A stretch of DNA of 64,000 bases from Heterostelium album PN500 (lineage: Eukaryota; Evosea; Eumycetozoa; Acytosteliales; Acytosteliaceae): NCBI RefSeq assembly GCF_000004825.1, contig NW_008805070.1, positions 1,116,001 to 1,180,000 on the forward strand, given 5' to 3'. A program made the position numbers and the translations under genes. The notes beneath the pieces are model-generated. The model did not search any database, was not told the origin of the DNA, and saw nothing but the letters and a program-made list of their open reading frames with translations. Positions 25,601-37,767 of this stretch are shown here, in pieces (positions within the stretch are counted from its first letter, which is position 1; the number at the start of each line of letters is the position of its first letter).

Positions 25601-25812
25601 CCGGATCACAAGACGATGGTGCATCACCCTATTTCCAAAAGAAATCAAAGAGGTATGTATAGATAGATATCTATTATTGTTACTTACAAATATAAAATCA
25701 AAAACCAATATATATTAATTATTCTGATCATCATTTAATTAAATTTAGAAAACAAACAACCGATAAAAGTGATAAACAAAAAAAGGCAAAAAGTAAAATA
25801 ATAAATAAATGA
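21575..25812 (+). CDS. RecQ-family DNA helicase, BLM/Sgs1 type (RecQ + RQC + HRDC)
   Basis: Three exons: 21575-24364, 24436-25652 and 25749-25812, with in-phase GT-AG joints, 1356 residues. The first about 660 residues are Asn/Ser/Thr/Asp-rich with many Asn runs and a short charged helix (about 365-425). The helicase core follows: motif I MPTGGGKSLCYQ (about 709), the DEAH box with DEAHCVSQWGHDFRPDY (about 815), ALTATAT, and the second RecA lobe with [20 protein letters not shown] and the GRAGRD motif. A Cys cluster (CRRQLQLQYLGE, then CDNCKC) forms the RecQ zinc site, followed by a winged-helix RQC region. An HRDC domain spans about 1229-1300. The last exon is Lys-rich, likely a nuclear signal. 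Domain order matches BLM/Sgs1 enzymes that resolve recombination intermediates. Confidence 0.96.
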
Positions 25813-26723
25813 GGTGATAGTGAACCTGACCAGGTCCCCCACTTAAAAATTCAGTCTGAACAAAATAAAAAGCAAGCATCATCATTATTGTGTTAAAAAT
25901 GTAATCATAATAATAAGATTTGGTGTCACATTACAAGTTAAGTAAAGTTATGACACAATGACTGTACTTTCGTTTTTTTTTTTGTGTCTGATTTTTTAGA
26001 TGTAATTTTTTTTTTTTTTTTTTTTGAAGATGATGAAGTGCTAGGTGACTTTTTTTGATGGTCAAAAAAAATAGTTTTTTTTTAGAATTTTTATTTTTAA
26101 TTTTTTAAAAAAAGCGATCACTGCAACAAAAAACAGATTTTTTATTTTTATGATAAAATAGAAACTTTTGAACGCTGAACAAACTTCACTTCATCTTCAC
26201 ACTATTCCTCTTCTATCTATATCTCTTTTTTTTTTTTCACTCTCTTCTCTTTCTTTCATCTTTAACAAATAGACTGTTGTTCCTTTCATCTTTAATTCGA
26301 AGGTAAAAACTATCATATTTAAAATCAAAACACATATTATATAATAATAAAAAAAAAAAAGTCATAATATAAAAATATAACATATTAAAATTAGAATAAG
26401 GTCTTTTTTTTCAAATAGAAATACAATTAAAGAACTTTTAACACAACAACACCCAACACCCACCAATATAAAATATAACCTCTTATAAATGGTCAGATTA
26501 AATTAATGACCTTTTTAATATGAAAAAATTTCTGATGTCAATCGATTTCTCTCATTTACAAATTATGATCATTACCATTGTTGAACCTATTTACTTACTT
26601 TTTTATTTATTTATTAACAATTATAGGAACTATTAATCTATTTATTATTTTTTTATATATTTCATAAAATACACTTTTCCCTGTTAATTGTTTGATTATT
26701 ATTTAAATATCTCGACAAGAATC
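25813..26723. other. Intergenic region between RecQ and sterol oxidase genes
   Basis: AT-rich DNA with many long T runs (25973-25985, 26010-26026, 26226-26240) and A runs (26347-26360). It should contain the 3' flank of the RecQ gene and the promoter of the sterol oxidase gene. No gene or stable RNA signature is seen. Confidence 0.55.
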
Positions 26724-26959
26724 ATGGAATCTATCACAACCGGATTTGAAGCATATTGGTTCCAATTCGTTGATTATTGGGGTGAAGATTTTCTCCTTAA
26801 GTACGGAACCTTTTTCGTTCATCAAATTTTCTATTTCGCCGCCTACATCCCATTCTTTTTATGTGATTTCATCCCAGCTTTCCAAAAGTATAAACTTCAA
26901 CCAGTAAGTATTTTAAAATTACAATTTAAGTTGTCTAGACAGTATTTCAATATTAATTA

Positions 26960-27025
<66 letters not shown>

Positions 27026-27742
27026 GTAGACCAAGAGAAACGATTTCAAGACCCAATTAAATTGTTTAGCAAAGATCTTCTTTACTCATGTTTTCGTCCA
27101 ACTACCAATGATAATTGTATTTCATCCAGCGATCCAAATGCTTGGATTCCGTTCAAGAGTACCTCTACCATCATTGCCAAATTTAATTTTCGTGTTGGCA
27201 GTGTCATTCCTCCTCGAAGACTTTTACTTCTATTGGATTCATCGTTTGCTCCACCAAGGTTTTTGGTATAAACACATCCATAAGATTCATCACGACCACT
27301 CTGCACCATTCGGTATCACAGCCGAATACGCCCATCCAATTGAGACATTGCTTCTCGGAGTTGGTACCTGTCTCGGTCCATTCCTCCTGACTCGTGATCT
27401 CTTCACCCTCTGGTCCTGGTTGGCTATCCGTCTCTACCAAACCGTCGAGTGTCACAGCGGTTACGATTTCCCATGGAACCCAACCAATTTCATTCCTTTC
27501 TGGGGTGGTTCTCATTTCCATGATTTCCATCATGAAACCTTTGTAAGTTTAATTCTTTTAATCATTTTTAAACAAAGTACTTTCAAATATTAATATATCT
27601 TTCTTTTCGATTATTATTATTTTAAAAGGTTGGAAATTATTCATCAACTTTTACCTATCTTGATAAATTGTGTGGTACTTCAGACAAATACTACCAGAGA
27701 TTAACAAAGAGAAATGAAAACAAAGAACAGAAACAAAAGTAA
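26724..27742 (+). CDS. erg25: C-4 methylsterol oxidase (sterol desaturase family)
   Basis: Three exons: 26724-26903, 27030-27542 and 27629-27742, giving 268 residues. The start is the first ATG in frame (MESITTGFEAYW). The protein has the histidine boxes of the membrane di-iron hydroxylase family: HRLLH, HKIHH and HFHDFHH. It ends with GNYSSTFTYLDKL-GT, which is characteristic of MSMO1/ERG25. The enzyme oxidises the 4-methyl groups of sterol precursors in the ER during sterol synthesis. Several hydrophobic segments flank the boxes, as expected for an ER membrane enzyme. The first intron is mostly a long ATT repeat. The Lys-rich C-terminus (NENKEQKQK) resembles an ER-retrieval type tail. Confidence 0.95.
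26961..27023 (+). repeat. ATT trinucleotide microsatellite in an intron
   Basis: About 20 copies of ATT fill roughly half of the first intron of the sterol oxidase gene and end a few bases before the acceptor TATATGTAG. Such tracts are expected to vary in length between strains. Confidence 0.95.
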
Positions 27743-27913
27743 AATAGTTGTGCTTGCTGGGTATATTATCACTCCACGTCACTCGCTTTGAAAATACTTA
27801 TGTAATTCTACCTTTTTTTTAATTTATCTAAATTTTAAATCTCAAATAAATATTTTGTTGAGTTCTTAACGCAAATCCAAATTGTTTTGTTTAAAAGTAT
27901 TTATTTATTTTGT

Positions 27914-29995
27914 TTAGAAATTCTCTTTGTGGAATATAATGTGACAACCTTCCATTCCGTTGTATTGGGAGCATCGGTTTTTAATCTCTTTTGCCAATGG
28001 TCGCGGACCACAATAGAATACACCAATCGTATTCTTTTTGTGTATCTTTGTCAACTCTTGGAATACGACATCCCAATTAGGCCGACCAAACAAGGTTTGT
28101 GACTTCAAACCAGTAATAAAGTCGGAATGTTGTTCTGTATCCATCGTTCCAATCGTATCGACAATAGCATTCCAATCGGATATCTCTATTGCACCAGTGA
28201 GGTAGGTATGTATTTCCACCAGATCATTCAACTCTGATTCGACATCATGAAGTATATAGGTAAACCATTCAAATGAATTCTTATCTCTTGAAATCCAAAA
28301 GAAATATACTTTCTCAATGGGCAAGTTCCATTCTTTACCTTGTTCCGATTGTTCGCTCATCAACCGTTTCAATTGATATTTGATATGCTTGAGAATCGAA
28401 GAGTAAGGAGTGGCACCAATTCCAGCACCAACCAAAACCAATACCTTATAGTTAAATACATCTTCACTTGCAGCACCAAAAGGACCATCTATTTTCAAAA
28501 TTGGTCCTCCATCTGGGCCAGTCAACACTTCATTCTGAACAACTCCCAATTTCTCATTTGAATTCATCAATTTATATAGTTTACCTGTCCAATTTCCAAC
28601 AATCTATTTCAAATTTATGTTAATATATTATAATTTTTAAAATAAACAATATAATAATAATTGAAAATACAATACATTTATGTGAACAGAAATATAGTTT
28701 TCATCTGGAGCTGATGTTATTGTAAAAGGATGCCATTCATAGTTTGCAATACTAGGACAGTTTAAAAATATAAATTGTCCAGGTTTGTAAATAAAGTTTC
28801 CTTTCTTCATTCGAAGCTCTAATACCTTTGATGGGTGTTGTTTAGCTAGGTGAAGCATTACTTCTCTGTTTCCTCTAATGAGTCGTATTGCTCTTTCCAC
28901 TACATAGAACAATACAGGAGCTCCTACCCACATATATGAATTTGGCGCAACCTTTAGTATTTGTTGATAACCATGGAAGCACAACAGAATAAAATAGGCA
29001 ATAAATAAGTGGTGAGTCACGTAGAATATTTCAAACATTGGTCTTCTTATTCTCTCCACAGACGACGAACAAATGAGTAAAAGTACAACGATTAAAACAT
29101 GACCAGTTATTCCAGGTACACTTTTATAGTAAAGATAGTATTTCGATACATATTCTGCTGAGAGTCCATACTGTTCAAGTGTCTCAATATTACTATTGTG
29201 AATAGTTCTAAAATTTAAATAATGTGATATACTAAAATAGAGATTGTTTAGTTTTTTTTTTTTTTTAAAATCAACCAATTTTGTTTTAAGCAAATCAAAT
29301 CTTACCAATGAACAGTTGAACCAATTACAATTCCTATTGCACAAAGTTTATGATAGGATAGATTTCTATCTATTGGAACATATGTTGATATCCAAGTTCC
29401 TCGTAACCATGATAGGAAATTCCTTAAAACCGGTAAGAGTATAAGTGCTGAGTTAATATTAATAATAGCAGCTCCAGCTCTAGCTGTAAGTAAACTTATA
29501 CCAAAAAAAGGATAGAATTCACTCTTTCTGAAATCTATATAGAATTATATTATTTCAATATTAGAAGGGATGTTAGTCAGAATAATTGATTTGAACTCTT
29601 TTCTACTTACGAAAAATAATTTTAATAACTAAACCAATATTTAAAAGTATATGGAAAATAAAGATAAGAGAAGAGATACCCTTATCCCACCACCAATATT
29701 TTAATTTAATAAGTTTAGAATAGTTTGCAATTGATTCTGTCTCAATAGTATTTTCATTGCTAATAGAAGAGTGGTCATCTTTTTCGAGTTTATCATTTGG
29801 TAGCTCTAAGGCTTCAATAGTATTATCTGTTTTATTACTGGTTGAGCTTTGTTGGGTTGTAGATCTATGTCTGGTATGTTTTTTTTTATTAGTATTATCA
29901 TTGTTTTCTATATCGTATTTTGCTTCGATATTTAAAGTATTATTATTATTATTACTGCTATCTTTATCATTTTCAATATTATTTGTTAATTCCAT
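27914..29995 (-). CDS. NADPH oxidase catalytic subunit (NOX, gp91phox-like)
   Basis: Four minus-strand exons: 29995-29611, 29534-29306, 29231-28676 and 28603-27914, giving 619 residues. The N-terminal about 95 residues are a hydrophilic Asn/Thr/Glu-rich extension. The ferric-reductase membrane domain has the paired heme histidines: a YHKL...VH pair separated by 13 residues, and a THHLF...FHG pair separated by 12, the same spacing as human gp91phox. The FAD motif is HPFTITSAP. The NADPH site includes GAGIGATPYSSILKHI and FYCGPRPLAKEI, and the chain ends with the typical HKENF. It transfers electrons from cytosolic NADPH across a membrane to make superoxide. No EF-hands are present, so it is of the p22phox-dependent NoxA/NoxB class rather than the calcium-binding class. 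Confidence 0.95.
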
Positions 29996-31127
29996 ATTGA
30001 CAAAAAAAATAAAAAGTTTAAATAATTACTTTATTCAATTTCATATTGTTTGTTTAAAAGAAATGAGAATTTCCTTTTTTATCCAATAATAATTTATTCA
30101 TTTTTTTTTTTAGTTTTTTTTTGTATAAAAACAAACAAATCTAAAAGATATAAAAAAAAAAAAACGAAACTTTAGATATATAAAATGATTAATATTTTTT
30201 TAAATATTTATCTTAATATTATTTTTGTTCAATTAAAATATTATTATTGATTTGAACTCATAAAATGAGTAATTTGCATAAACACTTCTGTTGATTTTGA
30301 AAGTTGAGTAGGATCAATCCTATTCCATTGAAAATACAAACGATATTAATGTTCATTTTACCACTACTAACTTCAAAAAAGGATAAATAAAAGTGTTAAA
30401 AAAATATATTTTTTACTTTAATAATCTAAGGACAAAAAAAAGATGGTGTTAACATATAAAATAATTATTATTTTTTGGGTGGGGGAAAATAAAACAAAAA
30501 TGATAAACAACATCAATGTTTATTTTTTTAACACTTATTAGTGATCTATATTTTTTAATCATACACATAATTGTCGAGTATAGAGATAAAATAATATGGG
30601 GCAAACTATAAGAACTGTTATATATTTAAATGATATAGATGAGATTGAGAAAATGGTATTATAATTGGCATTGTGTTGATCGACTAAAAGATGTTTTTGG
30701 AAATGATCACGATGGTGGGAATTTTCACCTTTCCTTATATTTACATCTTTTACACATAAAAGTTAAATACAATATTTGGTGAGCCAATAGTTTATTATCA
30801 TTGAGAGAACTGATATTTTATTGTTCAATTGTGGTAATAAATATATTGTAAAGTGTGAAGTCAAGTGAAGTGAGTTTGTTCTTTTTGAGAGAGGGAGAGA
30901 TGTATTTTAAAAATAGATTGTAGTATAACAATTTTAAAATGAATTGAATAAAAAAGTGTAACTATCACATATATATATTTTTTTAACCAAAAAGTATTTA
31001 TTGAATCGATTGATTAATCAAAAAGCAACAACTTGATTTAAGTAAATATTAACTTCAAAATACCTATAAATCTAAATTTACTTGTAAAATATTCTTTTTA
31101 TTTTTCAAAAGAGTAAGAGTTAAAGGA
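29996..31127. other. Intergenic region between divergent genes
   Basis: AT-rich DNA between the NOX gene (minus) and the G-alpha-like gene (plus), presumably holding both promoters. It contains poly-A and poly-T tracts and a G-run (30477-30486). No gene is supported. Confidence 0.5.
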
Positions 31128-32014
31128 ATGGGTTCTATAATTTCAAAGAGAGGAAAAAATGAAAAAATAAAGATATTAATTTTAGGATATGGATTTAATG
31201 GAAAGGTATTAAATAAATATTTAATTTCTCAAAAATATTTTATATTTATTAATAATTTCTTTTTAACCAACAGTCGAGATTCTTACAATTAGCAAATTCT
31301 GTCCATCCAGATGCTTTATCTATGGCAACAACCTCAGAGGTTCAAGTTTCTACTTTGAACAGATCCAATTCAGATGTATCTAGAGTTGAATTGGATAATT
31401 TGAATTATAAATTCATTAATATCATTGAGAAGTTTGGAAGTAAGGAATCTAAACCTATAGATTCCCTATCATCTATTCTACTTAAAAATATAAAAAAAGA
31501 ATCAAATGTTGGTGTATTGTTATTCTTTTTTGGTTTAAATGAATATGATCATCAATGTGAAGATCCTTACTCACAAAAAGATATCCCAATTTTAAATAAT
31601 AATTATAAACCAAATAATAATAATCATATAAAAGAAATTTATAATAATAATACTACTGAAGAGAGTATTAATAGTAATAAATATATAATAGTAAAAAATA
31701 ATAGACTTAGAGAGAATATAGAATTCTTTAGAAAAATAATTAATCAAAGACAATTCAAATCAACACAAGTGGTGGTGTTACTCAGTGGAAAAGAGGTTTT
31801 TGAGGATAAATTAAAATCAAAACCAATTAAACAATATTTCCCCGAGTATAATAGAGTTAATGACCCTAGAGAAGCAGGAGCATTCATATCAAGTTTGTTT
31901 ACATCTGCGGATCAGTCAAATACCAATCGATTGGCCATCCACACTTTTAACCCCTACGACCAAGAGGAGATTAAAAATCTTATTTATTTTGTTCAAAAAA
32001 AAGTAGAATCATAA
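31128..32014 (+). CDS. Small divergent G-alpha-like P-loop protein
   Basis: Two exons: 31128-31205 and 31274-32014, 272 residues. It starts with MG, a possible N-myristoylation site, and a Lys-rich leader, then a beta strand and a P-loop GYGFNGKS (GxxxxGKS), which is split by the intron. Later segments follow the G-alpha pattern: a hydrophobic strand VGVLLFFFGLNEYD, a helix RLRENIEFFRKIINQRQFKS, a strand VVVLLSGKEVFEDKL and KQYFPEYN. The NKxD guanine motif reads SGKE and the TCAT motif is not recognisable. The length between P-loop and the next strand is too short for the full helical domain and switch regions of a normal G-alpha (about 350 residues). It is best described as a degenerate, shortened G-alpha relative. 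Whether it binds nucleotide is unknown. Confidence 0.75.
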
Positions 32015-32258
32015 TAAAAAATACTCAGTCCTTTTAATATAAATATTCTTACTGATTATCACTTTTTAAATATTATTGGTTTTTGTTTTTCAATTCTTCA
32101 CTTTTGACTTTTTCAATAGTTGAACTTATGAAGGGTTTAACTAATTGTGATGAGTACTATTTTTTTATTTAAAAATGTGTTTATACTAAATTTTACAAGT
32201 TCACTATTTCTTTGTTTTTACTGTACTCACCTTTAATAAAAAAAAATAATATTAAGAA

Positions 32259-32496
32259 ATGAACTTTTTAATATTCCTCTTATTTCTATGGGTAATATTT
32301 CTTGGTTTGCTAATTTCAACCAGTGCAGAATCAAATAATGATCCTCCCCATCATCATCATGGACATCAAAATAACAACAATTTTCCCATAACATCTTTAT
32401 TATCTAAAGGAGAATTGTAAGTTTTTTTAGAAACATTTCATTCATTTTCAAACCTTAATTAAAAATGAAAATTATTATTATAGTAGAGAAGCATAA
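32259..32496 (+). CDS. Small secreted or membrane peptide, His/Asn-rich
   Basis: A short open frame starts at ATG 32259, preceded by an A-rich leader as is usual for dictyostelid genes. The peptide begins with a strong hydrophobic signal or anchor (residues 2-22, FLIFLLFLWVIFLGLLIS) followed by a short hydrophilic part with PPHHHHGHQNNNN. Without splicing it stops at 32420 (53 residues). A GTAAGT donor at 32417 and an ATTATTATAG acceptor at 32483 would give a second exon 32484-32496 and an ending KGEFREA of similar size. The splice consensus favours the two-exon model. No family is recognised. The His cluster could bind metal, but this is speculation. Confidence 0.55.
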
Positions 32497-32601
32497 AAAT
32501 TTGGAAAGCAAATAGCTTGAAGATTGTCTTTTGGTTTTTTTTCATTGGCAATATTATCATTTAATAAAACAAACATTTGTCAGTCATGACGTGTCCACTA
32601 A

Positions 32602-33904
32602 TCAATGATCTGATTCTTTTATTTGTTTATCTTGTTCATTTGTAAAAGATTGTACGTCTAAACCTTCTTTGTAGTTGTTTACACTTCTTCCTGAAATTCT
32701 ATCGGTCTTGTCAACGGAAATCAATGATTGTATGGTTGCAAAGATACTGTGATGTATCATGGGGTTGACATTCTCCTGGCTAGCAAGTAACAATTTGATT
32801 CTTTGTCTTTCTTTTGGTGCTGAAAAGCAAGCTGGACAATCTAATAATAATTGGTTATTGTTAGTAAGAGTAATTTGTTGATTGAGTTTGTTTAAAAAAA
32901 AAAAAACAACTTACTTTCACTTATAACAGGTAATGCCATTAGTCTTGCATATTGTCTGGTTTGTGACTCTCTTAGGTTACAGAGTGGTCGAATGATCCTA
33001 ATATCGCCTTGTTCGTTCATGTAGTTGACTTTCATGCTACTGAGTTTACCGTTGTAGAATGCCGACATCACGAAACTCTCTGACAGGTCATCGAGATGCT
33101 GACCGAGTGCCAGCGTTGTAAAATTGTTCTGTCGACAGACGTTGTAGAGAATACCACGTCTCATTCTACTGCAGAATGCACAGATACTTGCACGACTACT
33201 GCCTTCTTTCATACAGACCTTGGCAGCATCCATAACTGCCTGTGAGACATAGAAGTAAGGAATGTCTAGCGATGCAAAGTAGCGTTTAAGAGGTGAGGGA
33301 TCGTAGTCGTCGGACTGGGGATCGACCGTACATGCTGCAATCGTAAACTTGGCTTTTGAACGACGTCTAATGTCTATCAGTGAATGAATAAGAGTAAGAC
33401 TATCTTTGCCACCGGATACACCAACCAAGATCTTATCGTTGTCGTTGATCATGTTGTATTTCAAAATGGTTTGACTAACATTGGAATGTACTTTTTTCTG
33501 TAGATTCGATTGTTCTTTCTTATTACCTTCCATTCTTGGTACAAATGATACACATTCACATGATCTACATTCTTTTGAAGATATATTTGTTGTTGCTGTT
33601 GTAGTAGTTGTATTTGTAGTTGTAGTAGTTGTAGAGTTATTTAATTTCTTATTTGGTGAAGTATGGTCGTGATAACAATTTACACATATTTTACTCTCTA
33701 CTAAACTATTATCGATTATCTTTGGTTTAAGAGGACAAACCATATTCAATGAAGCATTATCTTCATCTTTAATAACATTATTATTATTATTATTATTACT
33801 ATTATTACTATTATTTTGTTGATTAGATATAATTTGATGATTAATTGATTTAATTGGATATGTAAAATGATCTTTTATAATTTGATCGATATTACTACTG
33901 CTAC

Positions 33905-33943
<39 letters not shown>

Positions 33944-36089
33944 CATCATTATCTTTATATATTGAATCTAATATCTCTTTTAATTGATATAGTTGTAAAC
34001 TATTTGTACCAGCTACATATCTTTTGTGTGGTTTAATTATGATCTCTCTTGACAATAAGTTTGATATGATTGTTTGATTATCGGTTGTTGTTGTTGTTGT
34101 ATCTAAATTAATATCTATTTGACTGTTCATCGATTGCAAAACGATTGAAACATCAGTTGGTAATGCAAACCACCTCAGATCTCTAGCATCTTCTGTCAAC
34201 ATAGACGACTGATCTGGTAGAATCTTTGGTTGATTCTCCAACATTTGATTCAACAACTTGTGTGCATCCCGCAAATAACTCATTCTAACCTCTATTAATC
34301 TATCCATTACTTGACAACCGTCATCTTCATTCAAACCACTTAAATCTATTGTTTTTCTTTTACTTTGATAGTTCATCATCTTCTTACTATTATTACTACT
34401 ATTACTCTTATTATTATTATTATTATAGTTTATACTACTTAACCAACGACGTTCAGGCATCTTATTTAGTTTGGAACGATGTTTGAATTCACCACTTGAT
34501 ACTACTATGGTGTAGAGTGGCATGAACTTCCAACCATGTTGACAAATAAACTCGAGTGCACTAACTATAAACTCTACATCTTGATCGGTATGAATGTAAC
34601 TGATGTTCAATCGTACCATACCAGGTCTGACAATCTCTTGTTTCTCAAAGATTGACTCTAAGAACGATGCGTTGTCTCTCTGATTCAAACCCAGTAGATT
34701 CTCAAGGTACGGTCCTGCACATGCACAACTAGCTCTTGTCTGAATACCAAACAAATCATTCAACAATGCCGATACATAGTTATGATGTAAAAACAATGAT
34801 GGATCCGGTGCATATCTAACCAAGAAACTGAATATAGGAAGTTGTTGTTGTTGTTGTTGTTGTTGTTTCATCTCCAAGTTACCAAGTAATACTAAATTAT
34901 TTATCTTTACAAGTCTTTCTCTAAGTTGTCTACTATGTTCGATCTCCAATTGATAGATGTTATCGACACCTATCGATTCACGATGTTGGAATACCAAACC
35001 GGCTCGTATACTTCCAACGATATCGGGTGTACCGGCTTCTTCTTTCTCTTCAAAGTTTGAGAGGTAAGTCGTTGAGTTTGACGTGACGTAGAGTACGGAT
35101 CCACCTCCAGGTCGATGAGGAATGGCATTCCTCAGCAGTGTCTTCTTGATGCATAGAACACCGGGTGTTGCAACGCCACCCAAGAACTTATGCGGTGAAA
35201 AGAACAGAGCATCCTTCTTGTAGCGTGCATCGTTATGAGGATTCATATCGATTGGTACATAAGGTGCTGCTGCAGCGTAGTCCCAGAAGCTTAGCGCGTT
35301 GTACCGCTTCAAAACCTCAGTCACACCGACCGTATCTTCCATAATTCCAGAGACATTGGAGGCAGCTGAAAACGATCCAATTATCAACCTGTTTGCTCTA
35401 CTGTTTCTCGCTAACAATGTTTCAAGGAATTGTATGTCCAATCCACCGCCACTTGTTGACTCTGGACAAGTTACCACCTCACAACCAGCTTCTCGCCATG
35501 GTAATATATTGGAATGATGTTCGTATGGACCGAGAATTACAAGTGGTCTATGGGTTGTTGTCGATGAGAGATGTGGAATGTCTAATATATGAATGAGTGC
35601 GTTAATCGCTGCTGTCGTACCGGAGCCAACAAAGAGTAAGACATCTTCGACGTTGCTACCACGACATCCACGCTTAACGATATCACGTGCCTCTCTACGG
35701 AATAGAGTTGTCTGAAGACCGGTTGCATCCGAGAGTGTATGTGTATTTGCATAGAGAGGAAGTACCTCGTGCATCAGGTACTCTTCTATTGAATGTAACG
35801 ATCTTCCAGAAGCAGTGAAATCGCAATACGTCAACAGACGATCTCCAAAAGGTGTTACTATACAATCGCTATAGCCAACAACATCCAGTGCACTCGCCAA
35901 CAATAATTCAGAAACTCTATCAGAATCTTTATTAAATATTGATGTATTTGAATAGAATCTATTTGATTCATTCTTATTTCCACTATTATCATTCTCATTG
36001 CTATTACTGCTATTTATAATTTCTTCATTTTTTTGATCTATAAAATATTCATCTATAAAATTTCTAACTCTTTTATTATCTTCTTCCAT
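32602..36089 (-). CDS. Fusion of class V aminotransferase (cysteine-desulfurase-like) and TtcA-type tRNA thiolase
   Basis: Two minus-strand exons: 36089-32915 and 32840-32602 (GTAAGT donor, ATTATTAG acceptor), 1137 residues. The start is the first ATG of the frame. Residues about 55-470 form a PLP-dependent class V aminotransferase: a GSGTTAAINAL segment, HHSNILPWREAG, WDYAAAAPYVPID, the PLP-lysine motif SPHKFLGG and a Cys-rich RASCACAGPY loop where desulfurases carry their catalytic cysteine. A variable Asn/Gln-rich linker (about 560-860) follows. The C-terminus is a PP-loop ATPase of the TtcA family: GVSGGKDSLTLIHSL, CAFCSRMRRGILY, ALGQHLDDLSES, IIRPLCNLRE and, across the intron, ENCPACFSAPKERQRIK. 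TtcA uses an iron-sulfur cluster to thiolate tRNA cytidine 32. One chain thus seems to combine a sulfur-mobilising enzyme with a tRNA-thiolating one; that coupling is inference. Confidence 0.92.
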
Positions 36090-36301
36090 CTCTCCTCCTT
36101 CTCTTTGCACTATAATAAATAAATTAAATAAATAAAACAATCGTTCGTTTTTTGTCAAATATTATGAAATTTTAATAAATTATGGGAAATGAATATAATT
36201 ATTTTTAAATCAAAACCTGAACAAACACAAATCAATAATTCAATTTCAAAGTTTGAATTTTTAATTATTAATAACTTGTAGTTATAAATAAATAAAAAGA
36301 C

Positions 36302-37767
36302 ATGTCAAATATATCAGAAATAGAAATAGATACAGATGAAGATTATAAACAATCAAAACCAACCATTGAAAAAGAACCTGTAACAAAAACTATTGTTGCT
36401 CAAGAATTAATCAGTCAACAAATATTTAAAAAGAGATCTGATTTTAATAAATCAAATAAAAAGTATAATATATATATATAATATTATTAATAATAAATTT
36501 AAAGCTTTATTTGTTAATATATAATATTAAAATTATCTTTTTGTTTTTTTTAGAGCTGAAGTAAATGAACAAGCATTAAAAACATTCTTAAATGGCGCAG
36601 TAGATTATATACATACATCACATCAATCTTTGGATTCTAGTAGAGCTTGGATTTGTTTTTGGGTGATTCATGCTCTGGATTTACTTGGTGATTTAGATAG
36701 TAGATTGAATGAACTGACTCCACGTACGATCACATTCCTCGAGAAACTTCAAAACAAGTCAAGAGGTGGTGGTTTCGCAGGTGGCATCGATCAAGAGTCA
36801 CATGTAGTTTCAACGTTTGCCGCTGTGAATGCATTGTTGGCTCTAAACTCTGAACAAGCATATAAAGTGATAGATCGTGAATCAATGTATAGATTCTTAC
36901 TGGCGATGAAGACCGATCACGGTTCTTTCCGTACACAAGCCGACGGTGAAGATGATTCTCGCTCGACCTACTGTGCGGTGGTCATCGCTTCGCTACTCGA
37001 TATCGCAACACCGCGGTTGATGTCGGGCGTCGCAGAGTATCTCGCTGCGTGTCAGACGTATGAAGGTGGATTCGGTGGAACACCAAAGAATGAGGCACAC
37101 GGTGGTTACACCTACTGTGCGGTGGCGGCACTCTCGCTACTCAAGCGGTTCGACCTCATTGACGTCGAGTCACTGCTGCGCTGGCTAGTCAATCGTCAGC
37201 CGGAATACGATGGTGGACTACAAGGTAGATCCAACAAACTAGTTGATACCTGCTATACTTTTTGGCAGGGTGCAGCATTCCCCATTGTCCAATCACACCT
37301 TGGCAGTGTCGCGCAACAAAACATCGGTAACCAACAGATCGGTAAACAGCTATTCAACCAACTCGAACTTCAAAACTATTGTCTTGTATGCTGTCAAGAT
37401 AAAAGAGGTGGATTTAGTGATCATCCTGAAAAGTAAGTAAAGAAAGATTAACAAAAACAAAAGCAACACAAAACATTGTTATGTTAACTTGTTTCGTTAT
37501 TATGATATTTATAAATATAGGGGTAGAGATTATTATCATACATGTTATACACTTTCAGGTTTATCGATTTCACAACATAATGATATTCATTTGGCAGTTT
37601 CATCGATTAATGACACTGTTCAAGAGATGCCAAAGTTTACAAGTGAAGATGTAACTCAGTTGGAAGGTGGATTAGTGTTGCAACCGACTCATCCAATCTA
37701 CAACTTGACACTAGGTAAATGTATATCTGCAATCAAATATTTTAAATCACAACCAAAGATTGAGTGA
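36302..37767 (+). CDS. fntB: Protein farnesyltransferase beta subunit
   Basis: Three exons: 36302-36462, 36554-37432 and 37521-37767, giving 428 residues. The body is built of alpha-alpha toroid prenyltransferase repeats with GGFAGG, GSFRT, GGFGG, GGLQGR and GGFSD motifs. The zinc ligands are visible as DTCYTFWQG (Asp and Cys) and YYHTCYTLSGLS (His), the latter reassembled across the last intron. These motifs match FTase beta more closely than GGTase-I or Rab GGTase beta. With the alpha subunit it attaches farnesyl to C-terminal CaaX cysteines of Ras-type proteins. The first about 60 residues are hydrophilic and variable. Confidence 0.96.
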
